A DNA stretch of 35,782 nt from Planctomycetota bacterium (GTDB taxonomy: Bacteria > Planctomycetota > Planctomycetia > Gemmatales > Gemmataceae): assembly GCA_016872605.1 (NCBI GenBank), contig VGZI01000047.1:1-35782 (forward strand). Reading direction: 5' to 3'. Positions 32,458-35,782 of the stretch are shown in pieces (the stretch's first letter is position 1; each line of letters starts with the position of its first letter). A program made the translations under genes and the position numbers. Below the pieces are notes generated by a model. The model was not told where the DNA came from. It made no database searches and saw only the letters and a program-made list of their open reading frames with translations.

Positions 32458-34257
32458 CTATGGTATCATCCACGCGCCCCAGTACGCCTGGGCCAACACC
32501 AAGAGACCCATCAGAATAGCCAGAATCAAGCTGTGCCAAAACACAAAACGCAGAATCGGACCTTCTTGATCGTGCTGGCCGGTGGCGACGGCGGCGACGA
32601 CGATGCTCTGGGCGTCGATCATCTTCCCCATGACGCCCCCGGTCGAGTTCGCCGACGCCAATAGCACCTGCGCATTTTCGACGCCGAGATGGGCGAGGGC
32701 GCCGCCGGGCTGAGCCAGTTGGCTGGCGGTGATGGTCTGCAAGCTGCCGAACAGGGCGTTCGATGACGTATCCGAACCCGTCAAAGCGACTCCAAGCCAG
32801 CCCAGCAACGCGGCGAACAGCGGATACAGCCAGCCGGTGTGCGTGAACGCCAGGCCCATCGTCGCGTCCATGCCGCTGTAGCGCGTGGTGTAGGCGATCG
32901 CCAGCATGCAGGCGATCGTAAAGAGCGGCCAGCGCATGCTCCAGCAGGTGGTCGCGAAAATGCCAAGAAAGCTGTGGACGCCGATGCGCAGCCAAAACGC
33001 CGACAGAATGGCGGCGACGAAGATGCCGGTGCCGGTGGCGGACAGCCAATTCAGTTCGTAGATGGCCGGTTCGATTTCGCGTTTGTGAACGACCGGCGCG
33101 TCGCGGGCGATCTTCTTGTGCAGGGCAGGAACTTGAATCAACACGTTCGTCGCCTGCACGTCCACGCCATTCGTCTTGTCGCTGAAAGCTTTGCGCTCTT
33201 GCTTGGTCGCGGCGCCGAGTGTTGTCTTGACGTTGGGGATGCCCCAGGCGAGGACGAGCGTCGTGAGCAATAACCAGGGGACCCATGCCGAGGCAATGGC
33301 GCCGATGGTGTGCGCCGGTTGGTCCTGCGGGAATGAGTCGCCCTGTGATCGCTCAGGCTCGCGGCTCTGAGGATCGTCGTCGAATTGCCAGGGCGTGGAC
33401 GGTTGCCAAAACTTGAGAAACGCAGCCAAGCAAACGAGCGACACCAGTCCGCCGGCGACGTCGACGAGTTCGGGGCCGATGAAATTGGCGACGAGGAATT
33501 GCACGACGGCGAATGTGCCGCCGCACACGACGAGCGCCGGCCAAACGCCGACGACGCCGCGCCATCCCGCCATGACCCAGACGAGCCAGGCCGGAACGAG
33601 GAGCGAAAAGAGCGGAAGTTGCCGACCTGCCATGGCACTGAGCCGTTGCGCGTCGAGGCCGGTCACGTTGGCCAGTGTCAAGATCGGAGTGCCGAGCGCG
33701 CCGAACGCAACGGGCGAGGTGTTCGCCAACAAGGCTAGGCCGGCTGCGTAGAGCGGCTTAAAGCCCGCGCCCATCATGAGCGCTGCCGAGATCGCCACCG
33801 GCGTGCCGAAGCCCGCAGCGCCTTCGACAAACGCGCCGAAGCTGAATGCGATCAACAGCGCCTGAATGCGACGATCATCGGAAAGGGCGGCCACGGAATG
33901 CTTGACGATGTCGAACTGGCCGGTTTCGACGGTCAGGTTGTAGAGGAATATGGCCGACAGGACAATCCAGCCGATCGGAAGGAGCCCGAACGCCGCTCCG
34001 TTCGCCGAGGCCGCCAGCATGGTCGGCACCCAGTCGGCGACGCGCTCGAAGTATCCGGCGACGTTTTCGGGATCCTCGGGAACGTACAGAAAGACCGCCA
34101 ACACCAGCGCCGCCGCCAACCCCGCCAACGCTGCCTTCGGCGCGGACACGCGTCCGGTCGCCAACAGCGCCATGAGCAACACCACCGGTGTCGCGGCAGC
34201 GAGCGTCGACAACCAGAGCGAGCCGAGGGGATCGTAGTTCTGCGTCCACATGTTCAT
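32458..34257 (-). CDS. lctP: L-lactate permease LctP/LldP family
   Basis: This 599-residue inner-membrane lactate/glycolate-proton symporter has about 12-14 hydrophobic segments. The N-terminus MNMWTQNYDPLGSLWLS closely resembles E. coli LldP (MNLWQQNYDP), which fixes the start at 34257 although the frame is open to 34413 and no strong ribosome site is visible. Family motifs include FGAFVEGAAGFGTPVAISAA, FGALGTPI, and near the C-terminus LTGSDTSSNALFGSLQ and STGGVMGKMI. A hydrophilic loop DDDPQSREPERSQGDSFPQD (about 305-324) may be partly repeat-derived. No lactate dehydrogenase gene is adjacent. It is divergent from the small zinc-finger protein gene. Confidence 0.94.
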   Translation of the reverse strand: MNMWTQNYDPLGSLWLSTLAAATPVVLLMALLATGRVSAPKAALAGLAAALVLAVFLYVPEDPENVAGYFERVADWVPTMLAASANGAAFGLLPIGWIVLSAIFLYNLTVETGQFDIVKHSVAALSDDRRIQALLIAFSFGAFVEGAAGFGTPVAISAALMMGAGFKPLYAAGLALLANTSPVAFGALGTPILTLANVTGLDAQRLSAMAGRQLPLFSLLVPAWLVWVMAGWRGVVGVWPALVVCGGTFAVVQFLVANFIGPELVDVAGGLVSLVCLAAFLKFWQPSTPWQFDDDPQSREPERSQGDSFPQDQPAHTIGAIASAWVPWLLLTTLVLAWGIPNVKTTLGAATKQERKAFSDKTNGVDVQATNVLIQVPALHKKIARDAPVVHKREIEPAIYELNWLSATGTGIFVAAILSAFWLRIGVHSFLGIFATTCWSMRWPLFTIACMLAIAYTTRYSGMDATMGLAFTHTGWLYPLFAALLGWLGVALTGSDTSSNALFGSLQTITASQLAQPGGALAHLGVENAQVLLASANSTGGVMGKMIDAQSIVVAAVATGQHDQEGPILRFVFWHSLILAILMGLLVLAQAYWGAWMIP

Positions 34258-34318
34258 CAGTGGAATACGAGGAACGTGCGACGCTGTCCAACGTGAATCG
34301 AAAGTTGTGATTTTTTTC

Positions 34319-34347
34319 TTGACAGGTGGTTCTTGCGGAATTAAAGT
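34319..34347 (+). promoter_or_regulatory. Sigma-70-type promoter for the 76-aa gene
   Basis: A consensus -35 box TTGACA (34319-34324) is followed by a 17-base spacer and TAAAGT (34342-34347), matching TATAAT at four of six positions. It would start a transcript about 30 bases before the GTG at 34386. An oligo-T run lies just upstream. Confidence 0.6.
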
Positions 34348-34385
34348 CCATTTCCTCGAATGATCCATGCCATCGGAGCTTCGCC

Positions 34386-34616
34386 GTGAACTCCTGCGAC
34401 TGGTGCAACACACGATTTCAGGGGAGTTACGTCTACAACGAGGACGTCAATCCTGATACAGGAAATACCGAGCCGTCCGGATACTTCTGCAGCCAGAAGT
34501 GCGCCTATGAAGCGCGCAACGCGGGCTTCAAGAAGTTTGGCGGCGGCTGCGCAATCCTTTTGATCGCGCTGCCGGCGGCAGGAATGGTCGGAGCGCTCAC
34601 CTGGCTTCTCGCATGA
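34386..34616 (+). CDS. Small zinc-finger protein with C-terminal membrane segment
   Basis: The 76-residue product has CDWC (4-7) and FCSQKC (two Cys four apart), a likely four-cysteine treble-clef zinc site, followed by a C-terminal membrane segment (CAILLIALPAAGMVGALTWL). It is probably a membrane-anchored small zinc-binding protein with its finger in the cytoplasm. Function is unknown. I chose GTG 34386 because GGAG is seven to eight bases upstream and a good promoter ends at 34347. The in-frame GTG at 34326 would lie inside that promoter. It converges with the next zinc-ribbon gene across a 31-base gap. Confidence 0.75.
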   Translation: MNSCDWCNTRFQGSYVYNEDVNPDTGNTEPSGYFCSQKCAYEARNAGFKKFGGGCAILLIALPAAGMVGALTWLLA

Positions 34617-34647
34617 CAGGGCGGCCGACAGAACCCTAACGTTGCGA

Positions 34648-35232
34648 TCACCGCGATTGCACCTCGAAGTCCTTGGTGATGCTTCCGGGCTCAATAGTGA
34701 TCGTCAGTTTCGATTCCGTGTTGTAGCGCTTGGCAACTGCCTCGCCGCCACCGGATTTTTCCGAGTTAATCTCCACTCGGTTTTCCCCGACAAATGGGCC
34801 GTGCGCGGCGCTAACCTGGTAGCGGCCTTTGATGATTCCCAACGTCACCCGATCGCCTTTGACCCCCTCAGCCGGCACGAATGTGATCGTGCCTTGGTCG
34901 ATCAGCACGTTGTCGAGTACGACTAGTCCTTCAATGGCCGCCCGGTCGGTTCGCGCCCGCGTCGACCACCAGATTCCGGCAGCTAACAGAACGAGTACTC
35001 CAACAATTACGCCGATGAGGATGTTCCGTTGGCGCGTCTTTTCTTCTTCCGACTCGCCCGTCTTGCTTGGCTTCTCCGGCACCGATGTTCTTAGGCCGTT
35101 CGGAGCGTCTTCGTCGGGAGAAACGAGGATGACGAGGCTGCACCCGGTACAGCGTACCTTGCGCGGTTCCGCGATCATCTCGGCAATCTTCAGGACGGCA
35201 TGGCACGTGGGGCACGTAAATCGGATGCTCAT
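34648..35232 (-). CDS. Zinc-ribbon membrane protein with extracellular beta domain
   Basis: This 194-residue protein starts with a zinc ribbon (CPTC, then CTGC, similar to MJ0042-type ribbons), then an acidic linker. One membrane segment follows (ILIGVIVGVLVLLAAGIWW, near 70-90), and then a C-terminal domain with GTITFVPAEGVKGDRVTLG, GRYQVSAAHGPFVGENRVE and LTITIEPGS. That domain resembles the carboxypeptidase regulatory-like domain of the lipoproteins in this window. The ribbon should face the cytoplasm and the beta domain the periplasm. An excellent AGGAG site seven bases before ATG 35232 decides the start over ATG 35280. No function can be assigned. Confidence 0.82.
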   Translation of the reverse strand: MSIRFTCPTCHAVLKIAEMIAEPRKVRCTGCSLVILVSPDEDAPNGLRTSVPEKPSKTGESEEEKTRQRNILIGVIVGVLVLLAAGIWWSTRARTDRAAIEGLVVLDNVLIDQGTITFVPAEGVKGDRVTLGIIKGRYQVSAAHGPFVGENRVEINSEKSGGGEAVAKRYNTESKLTITIEPGSITKDFEVQSR

Positions 35233-35426
35233 GGCGGAACTCCTATTATCCAAGACGTCGTGAATCTCGGCACGATTCATTGGATGTTCGCCTGTGCTCC
35301 CATCATTTTACAACATTTGCAGCGGCCCTGCGAAGCTTCCGATTCCACCTTTCCGAGCGTTCCCCAACGTGTGGCGGCAAAGTCGTATCATGGCTTCAAC
35401 CGCTGATCCGATCTGCATCGAGTACC

Positions 35427-35782
35427 ATGCCAATGCTCTTCGCCGACATCGCCGCCTGGCAGCAGATTCTCGGGCTTGCCGTCATCGCGGCGGCGGTCTG
35501 GGCCGTTCTGCACGAGTACGAGGTGAGACTCACGCTGACGGTGACGGCTCTCGTTCTCGGCGTGATCGCCTGGAATCCGCAGGCCGTCGTGCGCGAGTTT
35601 ATCGCCACGTTGACCAATGAACGATTCGTCATTCCACTCTGTTGCGGCATGGGCTTCGCTCATGTGCTCAAGCACACGGAATGCGATCAACACCTCGTGC
35701 ACCTGCTCGTCCATCCGCTTACGAAAGTGCGTGCTCTGCTGATTCCGGGAACCGTCCTCGTCGGCTTCGTCGTCAACATGCC
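35427..35782 (+). CDS. DcuC-like C4-dicarboxylate transporter (partial, 5' end)
   Basis: An open frame starts at ATG 35427 (or 35433) and runs off the window end after about 118 codons. It shows two hydrophobic segments (QILGLAVIAAAVWAVL and LTVTALVLGVIAW) and then FVIPLCCGMGFAHVLKHTEC, DQHLVHLLVHPL and LIPGTVLVGFVVNM, typical of the DcuC family of anaerobic C4-dicarboxylate exchangers. No strong ribosome site is visible. The 194-base gap before it, divergent from the zinc-ribbon gene, shows no clear feature. The missing rest of the gene leaves substrate and integrity open. Confidence 0.8.
   Translation, partial: MPMLFADIAAWQQILGLAVIAAAVWAVLHEYEVRLTLTVTALVLGVIAWNPQAVVREFIATLTNERFVIPLCCGMGFAHVLKHTECDQHLVHLLVHPLTKVRALLIPGTVLVGFVVNM

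Overview
The window looks like a chromosomal segment of a planctomycete, most likely Gemmataceae-like. Pointers are a DUF1559 prepilin-like protein followed by a small lipoprotein, a zinc-ribbon Ser/Thr kinase next to an ECF sigma factor, a PhoPQ-type protein, a Uma2 gene, Sel1 arrays and many palindromic intergenic repeats in GC-rich DNA. No rRNA, tRNA, CRISPR array, insertion sequence or phage module was seen.

Layout. 1-1.8 kb: DUF1559 pseudopilin and a lipoprotein (+). 1.8-9.8 kb (-): in transcription order a WXG100-like 90-aa protein, a 164-aa coiled-coil protein, a 70-aa helical protein, a 1290-aa membrane-anchored FtsK/EssC-like ATPase, then an ECF sigma factor and its usual partner kinase. 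The first four form a compact module resembling a minimal type VII (ESX-like) secretion apparatus without the other known components. 10-14.6 kb (+): CDF metal transporter, mnmA, a lipoprotein, a PhoPQ-activated pathogenicity-related protein, and a secreted thioredoxin-fold-like gene with an in-frame TGA exactly where a CxxC motif would have its second cysteine. A SECIS-like hairpin follows the TGA, making this a candidate selenoprotein. 14.7-21.4 kb (-): FadJ-type beta-oxidation protein, a 1251-aa protein with 33 gap-free Sel1 repeats, and a DUF457 membrane protein. 21.6-25.7 kb: a secreted duplicated-domain protein, a dynamin-like GTPase, ThiO-like oxidase and a small unknown. 25.7-30.3 kb (-): an exported metallo-beta-lactamase/2-hydroxyacid dehydrogenase fusion, mnmG, and a Uma2 gene broken by a TAA. 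30.4-35.8 kb: phospho-sugar mutase, LctP lactate permease, two small zinc-ribbon membrane proteins, and the start of a DcuC-like transporter.

Three themes deserve attention: (1) the candidate CxxU selenoprotein; (2) the WRD-motif/FtsK module; (3) families of short palindromic repeats that sit at gene ends as probable terminators and have also inserted in frame inside at least two conserved genes (mnmG and the phospho-sugar mutase). Both tRNA wobble-uridine genes mnmA and mnmG are present but in separate places. All family assignments come from reading motifs; no database search was run.
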